From Flavobacterium limi (GTDB lineage: Bacteria; Bacteroidota; Bacteroidia; Flavobacteriales; Flavobacteriaceae): a stretch of 64,000 nt of DNA. This document shows positions 8,621 through 16,653 of the stretch, piece after piece; position 1 is the stretch's first letter, and each line of letters begins with the position of its first letter. The translations under genes were made by a program, and so were the position numbers. Location: the NCBI RefSeq assembly GCF_010645075.1, contig NZ_JAADZV010000010.1, positions 1 through 64,000 on the forward strand, in the 5' to 3' direction. Below the pieces are notes generated by a model that was given only the letters and a program-made list of their open reading frames with translations, searched no databases and was not told the origin of the DNA.

Positions 8621-8825
8621 GCTCTCCGAAGTGTATATAATGAAACGCTGTGCAAACGTCTTCGACTTTGCACAATTTTTTAGATGTTCTAGTAAAATCA
8701 AAACCCCTTAAAGTCTCCCGACTTTAAATAACTGTTTTTTGTAATTTGGTTTTATTGAACAGAGCAGGTAACCTAATATTATTTTGATAATTTGTAATCT
8801 TTTTTGGCTATTTTTGAGAAGATAT
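8618..8825 (+). repeat. array repeat copy 5c, full
   Basis: Starts CCCGCTCTCCGAAGTG. Hairpin A pairs TGTGCAAA (8649-8656) with TTTGCACA (8667-8674). Hairpin B is at about 8708-8727. The promoter has TTTG at 8783-8786, a 22-bp spacer and TATTTTTG at 8809-8816. It drives the SLATT-like gene, with a leader of roughly 100 bases. Confidence 0.8.
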
Positions 8826-8922
8826 AAAATGAAATGAAATTGTGTCAATTTATCTTAACAGGGAGTGATATGCGAAGGTTTGTTTCGGTTATATACAAGT
8901 TACCCTAATTAAAATATGATCT

Positions 8923-9366
8923 ATGGAAGAATTAATTAAAATTACTGAAGACAAAATTCAAGATAGTATTAATGAGTTTACAAAGAGAAGAAGTAGAATG
9001 TTCAATGTCGTCAGGATGTTTAAATATCCACTAGTAGGTCTAACGGCAATTTCAACTATTGTTTTAGGGCTTGATTTAGGTAAAGAATGGATAACTAATC
9101 AAAAGAACATTGCACTAATAATAGGGGCCATCACTACAGGCTTGACAACTCTTATGACATTTTGGAATGTTGAAGAGTACTGGATTAAGAATAAGGTAAT
9201 TGAACTTCAACTCCTGAGCTTACAAAACAAATTTCAATTTGAAAAAAAAGTAGGGCTAAATGAGATACGAATTAAGGAATTCTTTCGGCAATATCAAAAT
9301 ATCATAGGACAGCAGGAAGAATTATGGAAAACTACATTGGATGAACAAAAGGAAAGCAACAGCTAA
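8923..9366 (+). CDS. SLATT-like two-helix membrane protein
   Basis: This 147-residue protein has a charged N-terminal helix, two hydrophobic helices (about 33-52 and 63-82) with a short loop, and a C-terminal amphipathic helix rich in Lys, Glu and Gln. The layout and the RMFNVVRMFKYPLVGL and TTLMTFWNVEEYW segments fit SLATT proteins, the two-helix effectors often encoded beside CD-NTases or SLOG sensors and thought to permeabilise the membrane. No such partner is adjacent. It is a single-gene unit with the copy 5c promoter upstream. The family call is by layout, not by a unique motif. Confidence 0.55.
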   Translation: MEELIKITEDKIQDSINEFTKRRSRMFNVVRMFKYPLVGLTAISTIVLGLDLGKEWITNQKNIALIIGAITTGLTTLMTFWNVEEYWIKNKVIELQLLSLQNKFQFEKKVGLNEIRIKEFFRQYQNIIGQQEELWKTTLDEQKESNS

Positions 9367-9420
9367 TAGTCCTCAGGCTGGCATTAGCGTCACGCTCGTG
9401 AAACGTTAGCAAAATCAATA
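9367..9420. repeat. REP-like fragment
   Basis: TCACG-CT-CGTGA (9390-9401) flanked by GGCATTAGCG and AAACGTTAGC resembles the GTTAGCGC context of the REP-like hairpins downstream. It lies just after the SLATT-like stop and may stand in for the missing array terminator there. Confidence 0.4.
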
Positions 9421-9599
9421 AATTTTCTAAGTTAAGAAGATAGAACAACTCAATTTACTATTGATTATAAATATTTATTCACACATTCGTAAATAAATAT
9501 TGTAGGTATTTGTCAAACATACCTAACCAAAGATTTTATATATGTGTGATGAAATCACATATACATAAGTTAGCAGAAATAAACATTAAATATACTCCA

Positions 9600-10157
9600 A
9601 TGAAAAATACTTTTACAATTTTGTTCATTTTATCATTTTCACTAAGTTTCTCTCAAAAATATTTGGATGCTAATATAATCAAGATGAATAGTGATACAAT
9701 TAACGCTACAATTGAAATAAGTACAAATATGTTTAACAAAAAGCTAATAGATGAAAGTAGTTTTTATAGAATGCTAATCCTTGTAGATAAAAATGGTGAA
9801 AAGAAAGAAAAAATAAAAGCTGCAGATGTAAAAGAGTTAAAGTTCACAGATTTTGATCAAAAACAGCAACTTTATGTAAATAATGGTAAAGCTTTAAAAA
9901 AAGTTGTTTACAATGGTGCAAAAATCAAGTGGTATTGGGATATTTCTCAAAACTTATATGACGGTTCAATACAACACTCCGAATATTTGGTTGACGATAA
10001 AGGTATAAAATATAAAATGGGACTTTTTAAAGGGAAGAAATCAACGCTCCTGGAAATTACAAAATCAAAACCGGAATTAGTTGCCGAAATAGAAAATACG
10101 GTACTTTCAAATGAAAATATGATGCATATTCTTGAAAAATATGAAAATCTACAATAA
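9600..10157 (+). CDS. small secreted protein of unknown function
   Basis: The start at 9600 is chosen because it begins a clear signal peptide (MKNTFTILFILSFSLSFSQ). Upstream in-frame codons, from 9510, add an unlikely 30 residues before it. The 185-residue product would be exported and has an alternating beta-rich pattern, including KAADVKELKFTDF and an NGAKIKWYWD segment. I do not recognise the family. It lies 233 bp after the SLATT-like gene and ends a few bases before array repeat copy 6a. Confidence 0.55.
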   Translation: MKNTFTILFILSFSLSFSQKYLDANIIKMNSDTINATIEISTNMFNKKLIDESSFYRMLILVDKNGEKKEKIKAADVKELKFTDFDQKQQLYVNNGKALKKVVYNGAKIKWYWDISQNLYDGSIQHSEYLVDDKGIKYKMGLFKGKKSTLLEITKSKPELVAEIENTVLSNENMMHILEKYENLQ

Positions 10158-10159
10158 AT

Positions 10160-10245
10160 ACTCTCTCTTCGAAGTGTTCTGTTCTAATACTATGCAAATG
10201 TCTCCGACTTTGCGTAATTTTTTTATCATCTTGTAAATTCAAAAC
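10160..10245 (+). repeat. array repeat copy 6a, terminator half
   Basis: CTCTTCGAAGTGTTC opens the copy. Hairpin A pairs TATGCAAA (10191-10198) with TTTGCGTA (10209-10216), with one wobble pair, followed by a T run. It stops after TTGTAAATTCAAAACCC, where a REP-like unit is joined instead of hairpin B. Confidence 0.75.
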
Positions 10246-10377
10246 CCATCGCGAAGGTCTGCATAACGTTAGCGCAGAATTGTATTCTGTGCCCGCAAAG
10301 TAAAGCAAAATAAACATATAAATTGACCCTGCTCCCCTCGCTCCCGCACGAATCCTTTCGTGTGGCTTTTGAAACCA
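10246..10377. repeat. two REP-like modules inside the array
   Basis: Module X (about 10248-10305) contains CAGAAT-TGT-ATTCTG (10275-10289) between GTTAGCG and TGCCCGCAAAG. Module Y (about 10338-10380) contains CACGAA-TCCT-TTCGTG (10347-10362) followed by GGCTTTTGAAACCAGATTT. Both occur again near 12.2 kb in the opposite order. They have inserted between the two halves of array repeat copy 6. Confidence 0.65.
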
Positions 10378-10565
10378 GATTTCTTAATGAAACGCTGTGA
10401 AAATGTCTTCGACTTTACACATTTTTTTAATGTTCTTGTAAATTCAAAACCTCCTAAAGTCTCCCGACTTTAAATAACCAACAGCTTATGTAATTACTTA
10501 TTGAAAAGGGTAGAGGGAACTAAATATTCTTTGATGTTTTATACTTTTTTTGGTTATTTTTGAAA
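10378..10565 (+). repeat. array repeat copy 6b
   Basis: It lacks the CTCCGAAGTG opening but resumes at CTTAATGAAACGCTGTG. Hairpin A is weakened by one mismatch (TGTGAAAA 10396-10403 with TTTACACA 10414-10421). Hairpin B is at about 10454-10473. The promoter has TTTG at 10530-10533, a 21-bp spacer and TATTTTTG at 10555-10562, upstream of the LRR gene. Confidence 0.8.
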
Positions 10566-10667
10566 ATATATAAACGTAACAAAAATTCGTGTACATACCC
10601 AATTTCGGGCAGATTGTCGCTATTTTGTACCGCATATAAATAAATTAGGTACAAGCTAATAAGGACT

Positions 10668-11456
10668 CTGAATAAAAGAATTTCCAAAATATCAAATGAT
10701 GTTCAGGACAGAAATTCTGTTGCATGGAAAAAACTATGTGAATACATTGATCACGTTGCTGAAAATGGATCTGACGAGTTTGTCCCGAGAGAAGCTCTTG
10801 GAGATGAATTATTTGTTCAAATTTTCACTCTTCCCGAGTCAATCGCAAAACTTAAAAAAGTTAAGAAAATCGGACTTTATGGAAGTAATCTGAAGAGAAT
10901 TCCGCCTGAAATTGGACAAATGGAATCGCTTGAGTTTTTCGACCCGTATACTTCTTATGACTTACATTGGTTTCCATTCGAGATTTATAAGTGTAAAAAA
11001 CTAAAAGACAGTCGAATTAGCACGAGAGTACTGTATGGGAATTATAAAAACCGAATGGGATTTCCAAAACTTGACCATAACCCAGTTAGATATTATGGAG
11101 GCAATTTAAAATGTAGTGTCTGCGAAAAGAAGCTATCATATGAAACAACCAACCAAATGTGGATTACTGCAGATGTTGGAACTGATACAATACCAATGCT
11201 TGCTAATTTATGCTCAGAAGAATGTGAGCAGGAATTACCCATTCCGCCAAAAGATTATGTTGAGTTTCCACATAAAGGCGGAGCTGATTTAATACAGCCA
11301 GATATGGATGAGTTTGACTACATAAGAGCCAATCACCGAACTGTAACCCTGGAAGAAATCGAGTCTGGTAAAAAAGAAACTAAAAATGAAAAACCGAAAC
11401 TTTTGCAGTTAATTAGAAAGATTTGGGAGAAAAAACCCGATCGCTCGGATTTGTAA
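10668..11456 (+). CDS. leucine-rich-repeat protein with C-terminal zinc motif, non-ATG start
   Basis: The frame is open and family-like well before the first ATG (10920): it reads WKKLCEYIDHVAENGSDEF and then LRR units (LPESIAKLKKV; IGLYGSNLKRIPPEIG). The expected N-terminus (NKRISKISND) is preceded by CTG at 10668 with AAGGA just upstream, so I start there, giving 262 residues. A CxxC near residue 147 and CSEEC near 187 look like a zinc-binding treble clef. Such LRR proteins are widespread hypotheticals; partners are unknown. The stop codon falls inside a REP-like hairpin. Start choice is the weak point; a former ATG may have mutated. Confidence 0.6.
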   Translation: MNKRISKISNDVQDRNSVAWKKLCEYIDHVAENGSDEFVPREALGDELFVQIFTLPESIAKLKKVKKIGLYGSNLKRIPPEIGQMESLEFFDPYTSYDLHWFPFEIYKCKKLKDSRISTRVLYGNYKNRMGFPKLDHNPVRYYGGNLKCSVCEKKLSYETTNQMWITADVGTDTIPMLANLCSEECEQELPIPPKDYVEFPHKGGADLIQPDMDEFDYIRANHRTVTLEEIESGKKETKNEKPKLLQLIRKIWEKKPDRSDL

Positions 11457-11470
11457 TCCGTGCCCGCAAA
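11441..11470. repeat. REP-like hairpin overlapping the LRR stop codon
   Basis: CGGATT-TGT-AATCCG (11446-11460), with CGCT before and TGCCCGCAAAC after, is a perfect 6-bp stem. The loop and first right-arm bases supply the TAA stop of the LRR gene. Confidence 0.65.
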
Positions 11471-11525
11471 CAAAGTCAATAAAATTTTGTTGCCAAAGTA
11501 CATAGCATTTAAATATTACACTTTA

Positions 11526-11554
11526 TTGTCTGTAATCTTTTTTAATTATTTTTG
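11526..11554 (+). promoter_or_regulatory. array-type promoter only (copy 7)
   Basis: TTG at 11526-11528, an 18-bp spacer containing TGTAATCTTTTTT, and TATTTTTG at 11547-11554 match the promoter module of copies 1, 2, 5c and 6b. Neither hairpin of the array repeat is present here. It precedes the secreted protein at 11701. Confidence 0.65.
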
Positions 11555-11700
11555 AGCTTTGTAAAACGAAGTAATATTTAGCCAATTTACTCGATAAGAA
11601 CGGTATGCCAATGTTTAGCATTTGGGGAGTTTTTGATAAATTATTTAAACCACATAACTACTTATTAATAAGTATATTAACTCTAAAAAAAATAAAGACA

Positions 11701-12150
11701 ATGAGACAAATAGTTTTCATCTTGGTATTTTTCACAACATTTAGCCATGCACAAATTATGGGCGATGTAGAAACAGATAATGATACTAGAAAATTAAGTG
11801 ATGCACAGTTAAAAAATGCAATAGTATTACATGATAAAATGACTGCTAGTGAGGATTATATTGAATGGCAAAAATCATTTGATTATATATATTCAATTGC
11901 TAACAAAGATAGTAATCCTAAATCCTTTTTATATAATGTTGAGAACAGAAATGAAAAGAAAATTCAAGATTGGGTAACTATTAATATTCCTGCCAAAAAA
12001 CAAAAAGAAGCTACAAAACTTCTTTTGAGAATTGTTTTTCTAGAGGACAAAATATTGGTTGATAACTCTGTTATAATAAATATATTAAAATATGAAGCAA
12101 GTTTTTCTCAGTGTGAGGAAATTGCAAAGCCTAACCTAAGAAAGAAATAA
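11701..12150 (+). CDS. small secreted protein of unknown function
   Basis: The ATG at 11701 begins a signal peptide (MRQIVFILVFFTTFSHAQ); an upstream in-frame ATG at 11605 would bury it. The mature ~130 residues are helical and charged with no recognised family. It is the last rightward gene of the array, under the copy 7 promoter, and REP-like modules follow within 50 bp. Secreted proteins in such arrays can be immunity or effector proteins, but nothing here proves it. Confidence 0.55.
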   Translation: MRQIVFILVFFTTFSHAQIMGDVETDNDTRKLSDAQLKNAIVLHDKMTASEDYIEWQKSFDYIYSIANKDSNPKSFLYNVENRNEKKIQDWVTINIPAKKQKEATKLLLRIVFLEDKILVDNSVIINILKYEASFSQCEEIAKPNLRKK

Positions 12151-12174
12151 TGTTATACTAAAAATCAACGTTTG

Positions 12175-12440
12175 ACAAACCCCAACTGGGCGCTCGCTTC
12201 CCGCTCCCGCACGAATCCTTTCGTGTGTGTTTTGAAACCAGATTTTCCCGATCGCAGGTCTGTACAACGTTAGCGCAGAATTGTATTCTGTGCCCGCAAA
12301 GTGATGCAAACTAAGGGTAGAAATTGCCCTCACTAGCAAAGAGTTTTAGGATAAGCTCGCCCAGCCTCCAACCGGCCCTCGTTTGCAACGAGTGCCTGCT
12401 TAAATTGTTATCCCAAAAAGTAGCGTTTGCAACGCGGTTA
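12175..12440. repeat. cluster of REP-like hairpins closing the array
   Basis: Four hairpins lie in a gene-free 370-bp gap. CACGAA-TCCT-TTCGTG (12210-12225) belongs to module Y. CAGAAT-TGT-ATTCTG (12276-12290) belongs to module X. CTCGTT-TGC-AACGAG is at 12378-12392 and GCGTT-TGC-AACGC at 12423-12435. Modules Y and X repeat the pair at 10246-10377 but in swapped order. No array-type promoter follows. Confidence 0.65.
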
Positions 12441-12521
12441 AAACAATAATGATTTTATGGTAAATTATTATGGACTTTTTGGAGTGACCCATTCTTCTTT
12501 GTCAAACATGCTCTCATGAAT

Positions 12522-14219
12522 TTAATTTTTATTACCAGTTGCAGACGCTCCCTTTTTAAGCTGTTCGATAAAATAAGAAGGAGGCATTTTGGCTTTGGCT
12601 TTAAAAGCATACACAAAGCGCTGCGTAGTACTAAAGCCGGCCTCTTCTGCTAAGGCTGCATTGGTATAATTTCGCGTTTTTCGGTCTTCTTTCAGCAAAG
12701 CGATGATATAATCAATTTTCAGGTCATTGATATACTCATTAAAACCTTTACCCTTATGATGGGCAATAATCTGGGACAAATAAGTTGTATTGGAGTTGCA
12801 AATGGCGGCTAGCGTAGACAGTTTCAGGTCTTTGGCAAGGAATTTTTTTTCCTGTTCAAACACATCCAGTTGTTTTAAGATAAAGGTGACAGTTTCCGCA
12901 GCAATTTCAGTAAGATGGGAATGGTTGATTTTCATTTTTGTTTTGCCTTTGTTGCTTTCATTTTTTTCAAGCATTAGTTTTTCAAACTTCTTTTTATATT
13001 TTTTTCTTTTAGTAAGCAGACGGTAAGTCAGGTAAAATAAAAAGAGGCACAACAGCACTATGGTGCCCACAAGAAAATACAGGTTGTATTGTTGATGTAG
13101 GAACTGTTGCCGGATATGTTCCTTTTCACTCAGTAATTGTTTCGTATCGTATTCTTTATGCAGTTTGCCTGTTAAGTATTCATAAGTAGCATCCAGCACG
13201 TCGTCAGCTTTGAGCAGTTGATCCACGTAATACAATTGTTGGGTTAAGTTATGGGTTTCCTTATGATGCGAAATCAAAAGTTCATAAGCTTCCCGCAAAT
13301 CAGGACGTATATACCCCTTAGAAGTAAAAGCCTGATCGACTTTCTCAAAATAGAGGAGGGCTTTTTCGGTTTTTTTTAGGCGCTGGTAGCTTTTGCCCAT
13401 ATAAAAATAGGCAACGGTTTCATTGCCAAAATCTTTGTTGGCGCGAATGGTGGCAAGCGAAGATTCAATATTTTTTAGGGCAAGTCCGTAATTTCCTTTA
13501 AAATAGTCATTGATTCCTTCAGAATGCAGAAAATAAGCTTCCATATCCTCACAGTCCAGTTTTTTACTTTCAGAAAGGCCAATATTATTCGTCTGTGAGC
13601 AGCGTACATAGTTGCCAATTTTGTTGTAACAAACACTTAAGGCATGTAAGGAATTCAGATAAGGTCTCGTTTGGTCACCTTTAAAATAGAGTACACAGTC
13701 TTTAAAATAAGAGATAGCCTCGTCATAATACCCTAAATAATATTTGACCAGGGCAATATTGTATTTCACCTTATGGCTAAGATACTCATCATCGGTTCTG
13801 GAAATAAAATTGTTGGCAAGGATATAATGGTCAAGGGCCTCTTTTTGTTGTTTTAATCCATAGTAAACAATTCCCTTAGACAGGTAAGCAGAGCCAATTA
13901 AGGCATTATCAGTAGTCTTTTTGGCAGTAAAAAGCATACTGTCAGCATATACCAGTCGCAGTCTTTCAGGAGATTGATGCAAGAGGTTTTGGTAAGCGTT
14001 CACCGTTTCTGCTGCATTTTTTTCATGAATGGCCTTTCGCAGGTAAGCATACAGATACACACTCGCTGCAGAACTGTCTGTTTTAAGGGCATAGATTTTT
14101 TCATCCAGATACTCGTAACTCTTTTTCTTTAAGGAGTCCGGAAGTTTAGGAGTCTGTTTTTGGGCAGAAAGAACTTGTACAAATGATAAGAATGCCAGGA
14201 GTAAATGGTTGTAATTCAT
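12522..14219 (-). CDS. TPR-containing membrane AraC-family regulator
   Basis: This 565-residue protein has a signal peptide (1-19), TPR-like helical repeats (about 105-340), a membrane helix (380-400), a basic linker and an AraC-type double HTH (about 455-555). This layout is common in Bacteroidota: the periplasmic TPR part senses and the cytoplasmic part binds DNA. An IYALKTDSS-type opening is usual for this group. The next gene, a lipoprotein, is divergent across a 325-bp gap and may be its target. The domain call is strong; the signal sensed is unknown. Confidence 0.8.
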   Translation of the reverse strand: MNYNHLLLAFLSFVQVLSAQKQTPKLPDSLKKKSYEYLDEKIYALKTDSSAASVYLYAYLRKAIHEKNAAETVNAYQNLLHQSPERLRLVYADSMLFTAKKTTDNALIGSAYLSKGIVYYGLKQQKEALDHYILANNFISRTDDEYLSHKVKYNIALVKYYLGYYDEAISYFKDCVLYFKGDQTRPYLNSLHALSVCYNKIGNYVRCSQTNNIGLSESKKLDCEDMEAYFLHSEGINDYFKGNYGLALKNIESSLATIRANKDFGNETVAYFYMGKSYQRLKKTEKALLYFEKVDQAFTSKGYIRPDLREAYELLISHHKETHNLTQQLYYVDQLLKADDVLDATYEYLTGKLHKEYDTKQLLSEKEHIRQQFLHQQYNLYFLVGTIVLLCLFLFYLTYRLLTKRKKYKKKFEKLMLEKNESNKGKTKMKINHSHLTEIAAETVTFILKQLDVFEQEKKFLAKDLKLSTLAAICNSNTTYLSQIIAHHKGKGFNEYINDLKIDYIIALLKEDRKTRNYTNAALAEEAGFSTTQRFVYAFKAKAKMPPSYFIEQLKKGASATGNKN

Positions 14220-14544
14220 AAGGGCGGATAATTTGAGCGTATTTTAATTTAATAAAGCGGGATTAGGGATGATAACAACCGGAGCAGGTACACGGGCGGT
14301 ACCAAATATAAGGGAAACAAGGAAAATAAGGACGGGGAAAGATAAAAAGAGCTGTGGATTTTAATGGAATCCATATAGCAATCTGTTAAAACACACAGGC
14401 ATTGCGTTGTGTGGCATTGCTGCACCCAATAGATTTGTTCCGAATTCAAATGCAAAATAGTTAAGCATCGTGCTTAATAAAGTTCTGCTGTCCCGGGTAA
14501 AAGGAACAGAGAAATAATTTCTCATTCACTTACAAACAACCAAA
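14220..14544. promoter_or_regulatory. divergent intergenic region with an inverted repeat
   Basis: The 325-bp gap between the TPR-AraC gene and the lipoprotein gene has no credible gene. It contains TTAAGCA-TCG-TGCTTAA (14461-14477), a perfect 7-bp dyad about 70 bp before the lipoprotein start. That is a plausible operator, but no regulator can be assigned from sequence alone. Confidence 0.35.
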
Positions 14545-15234
14545 ATGAAAAAAAAACTAGTAATCCTTATGACAATGCTTGCGTTCATTTCATGTGACAT
14601 GGAAGCAGTTCCTGAAAAGGAGCAGACAGCCCAAAAGCGTAAGACTATAGAAAGCGAAAGAATAGTGCAGGAAGCAGGCACAGCAGATGCTGCTGAGATA
14701 AAAGGAAAATTATTTTACAGTCTTATGACCAAATACACTCAAAACTACGGTTTTCCGAATTCCGTTGAGGAATTGACAAATCAGGTCCGGTACATTGCAG
14801 AAAATTGGGAATGTAGCCGGCAGGAAGTAGAAACCGGGTCAATCACGCCCCGGTACGTCATCAGCATTATGCAAAATCCAAATCGTAATCTGGCTGATAT
14901 AGTGAAGAATACAGCAATAAGTAAAGAAGCCGGAACGAGTCTGATAAAGTTCATAGAAAATTTGATCGGGGTATCGGGTCAGGACTACAAGGAAATCAGG
15001 GATTTCATTTATTCTTATAAAGAAGCTGTAAAAGAAAATACGGCACTGACAGAAGAAGATAAGGAAGTTATAGTAACGGTTGCTGTAATTTCTAATTATT
15101 CCCTGTATGTTGAATCACGTCGAAAAGACAGGGACTGGGAAACTTCAGTAGCAAATAAAAAAGCGTCCCCTTTCTTTAATCGCAATCAGGCACCGCTAAT
15201 TGCTGTAATAGTATTAATAGATCGGTTTATCTAA
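14545..15234 (+). CDS. lipoprotein of unknown function
   Basis: A lipoprotein signal peptide is visible (MKKKLVILMTMLAFISC, with Cys17 as the lipidated residue). The 213-residue mature part is helical and charged, including a TSLIKFIENLIGVSG segment and EEDKEVIVTVAVISNYSLYVESRR. I cannot name a family. It lies between two AraC-type regulators and is followed by its own terminator, so it is probably monocistronic and controlled by one of them. Confidence 0.6.
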   Translation: MKKKLVILMTMLAFISCDMEAVPEKEQTAQKRKTIESERIVQEAGTADAAEIKGKLFYSLMTKYTQNYGFPNSVEELTNQVRYIAENWECSRQEVETGSITPRYVISIMQNPNRNLADIVKNTAISKEAGTSLIKFIENLIGVSGQDYKEIRDFIYSYKEAVKENTALTEEDKEVIVTVAVISNYSLYVESRRKDRDWETSVANKKASPFFNRNQAPLIAVIVLIDRFI

Positions 15235-15281
15235 AAATAGAGAAAAGTTTTTTTGATTTAGCCTGAAATGAGGCAGGAATA

Positions 15282-15316
15282 AAACAGGTCCGTTCTGTAG
15301 CAGCGGCCTGTTTTTG
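15282..15316 (+). terminator. terminator of the lipoprotein gene
   Basis: AAACAGG and CCTGTTT arms, extended inwards by CCG and CGG, are followed by T5. Confidence 0.65.
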
Positions 15317-15366
15317 TACCGCTTCATTTTTCCCACAAAATCAGTCACTATAGGGCAAGATTTCAA

Positions 15367-16245
15367 ATGCTATTCAACTGTTTAACAATGATCGGGGAGA
15401 GAATAAGGAGTATATTTAAAAAGGAACCTGTCTTAGGTTTACAGGCGTATTACGTTAAACTGGATAAGAAAAAACGAATCATTAAGAAATGTTTTAAAAT
15501 AAACAATTGTGTCGTGATACTGCTAAAATCGGGCACTTTCGAAATAAAATTACAGGATGCTGCATACAAGTTGTTGCCTCAGGAGGTACTGATAATTTTA
15601 CAAAATGAAAGAAGCAGCCAAATCATAACTTCAGGGAAACTTCATATATTTTTAATGGCGTTTAGTATTGATTATTTATTTCAGAATGATCTGGAAACCT
15701 TTAGTTGGCTGATTAGTTGCGGTACGGTCAGATCAAAATGGTATGAAGAGGAATTTGAAGCGATGGTACAGCTGTTTAAGCTGGTTTGTATCTTAAACAA
15801 GAGTAAAAAACCGGGTCAGAAAATAGAATTGCAGCATATTATGGAGCTTTTGCTTTTCAAACTGGCTTCAGTATATACAAACCAGGTATCAGATAGGGTT
15901 TCAAAGACAGGGAGAAGAGAGAAGCTGACAGTACAGTTTCATTTGTTGCTGAAAGAGCATTGTAGAACCCGGCATAATGTTGGTTTTTATGCAGATAAAT
16001 TATGTATCACTGCCGGATACCTGAATAAGATAGTAAAACAGGTAACAGGACATACAGCGAAAAAATTGATTGAGCAGAGGATCGTGATAGAAATAAAAAA
16101 GCAGCTTCAAAATAAAGAATGGACACTGTTGGAAATTGCAGAACAGCTGGGATTTAATGACCTGTCTTCTTTTAGTACTTTTTTTAAAACACATACCTCA
16201 GTAGCACCCTCAGAATATCGGTCTCAAATGGGGAACCGTTTTTAA
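15367..16245 (+). CDS. AraC-family transcriptional regulator
   Basis: The 292-residue protein has an N-terminal cupin-like sensor half (beta-rich, about 20-150) and a C-terminal AraC double HTH (about 195-288) with the family pattern LLEIAEQLGFNDLSSFSTFFK near 255-275. By family it binds DNA in response to a small ligand. An alternative start at 15388 (MIGERI) would remove seven residues. It follows the lipoprotein terminator and precedes the winged-helix gene by about 100 bp. Confidence 0.75.
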   Translation: MLFNCLTMIGERIRSIFKKEPVLGLQAYYVKLDKKKRIIKKCFKINNCVVILLKSGTFEIKLQDAAYKLLPQEVLIILQNERSSQIITSGKLHIFLMAFSIDYLFQNDLETFSWLISCGTVRSKWYEEEFEAMVQLFKLVCILNKSKKPGQKIELQHIMELLLFKLASVYTNQVSDRVSKTGRREKLTVQFHLLLKEHCRTRHNVGFYADKLCITAGYLNKIVKQVTGHTAKKLIEQRIVIEIKKQLQNKEWTLLEIAEQLGFNDLSSFSTFFKTHTSVAPSEYRSQMGNRF

Positions 16246-16300
16246 ACCAATAAACAGCTTGTAGCATTTAATCTTTCCATAAAAGTAGAATGTTTAAAAA

Positions 16301-16318
16301 AACAGGCATCAGCCTGTT
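16301..16318. terminator. short hairpin after the AraC gene
   Basis: AACAGGC-ATCA-GCCTGTT is a perfect 7-bp stem. The T run is on the minus-strand side (A7 before the left arm), so on the + strand it would be a weak terminator. Confidence 0.4.
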
Positions 16319-16347
16319 AACCCCAATACTCCCAATAAGAAGTAACC

Positions 16348-16650
16348 ATGAACTACATAAAACACCTGGCAGAATTTTTCGATAGAGTTTCAAATGATGA
16401 AACACTTAATCCGACACATATTAGTTTATACATGGCATTATTCCAGTCATGGAATCGCAATTTTTTTAAAAATCCAGTTAGTATTTCACGTGATGAAGTG
16501 ATGCGGATCAGTAAAATAAGCTCGAAGGCAACATATCATAAATGTTTGAAAAATTTACATATTTTGGGATATATACTGTATGAGCCCTCTTTCAATTCAT
16601 TTAAAGGAAGTCAGGTACATATAATTCCCTTAAGGCTTAAAAAAGAATAA
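16348..16650 (+). CDS. small winged-helix protein of mobile elements
   Basis: This 100-residue protein reads LNPTHISLYMALFQSWN, then ISRDEVMRISKISSKATYHK (a winged-helix recognition region) and GYILYEPSFNSFKGS. I recall this as a conserved small protein of Bacteroidota conjugative and mobilisable elements, sometimes called a transcriptional regulator. It suggests this stretch derives from such an element. It shares a bidirectional terminator with the leftward cassette beyond it. Confidence 0.65.
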   Translation: MNYIKHLAEFFDRVSNDETLNPTHISLYMALFQSWNRNFFKNPVSISRDEVMRISKISSKATYHKCLKNLHILGYILYEPSFNSFKGSQVHIIPLRLKKE

Positions 16651-16653
16651 AAG

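Noticed and set aside
8459..8683. 74-aa reading frame on the + strand
   Set aside because: It lies wholly inside tandem array repeats; similar peptides arise wherever the repeat occurs, and there is no independent coding pattern.
2686..8825. CRISPR array
   Set aside because: Copies are about 200 bp, separated by whole genes, and diverge from one another; no short spacers or Cas genes are present.
10696..10893. 65-aa reading frame starting with ATG in the LRR region
   Set aside because: Out of frame with the LRR coding pattern that runs from 10668 through this stretch without a stop.
2686..12310. Integron attC sites
   Set aside because: Repeats carry promoters and terminators. RYYYAAC/GTTRRRY pairs at unit ends are absent, and no integron integrase is visible. 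A lone AACGTTAGC is not enough.
12136..12339. 67-aa minus-strand frame after the last array gene
   Set aside because: It consists of REP-like repeat sequence; a similar frame occurs at 10057-10317 over the same modules.
14249..14455. 68-aa minus-strand frame upstream of the TPR-AraC gene
   Set aside because: Composition is unlike a protein (runs of Leu, Tyr, Ser and Pro) and it covers the likely control region.
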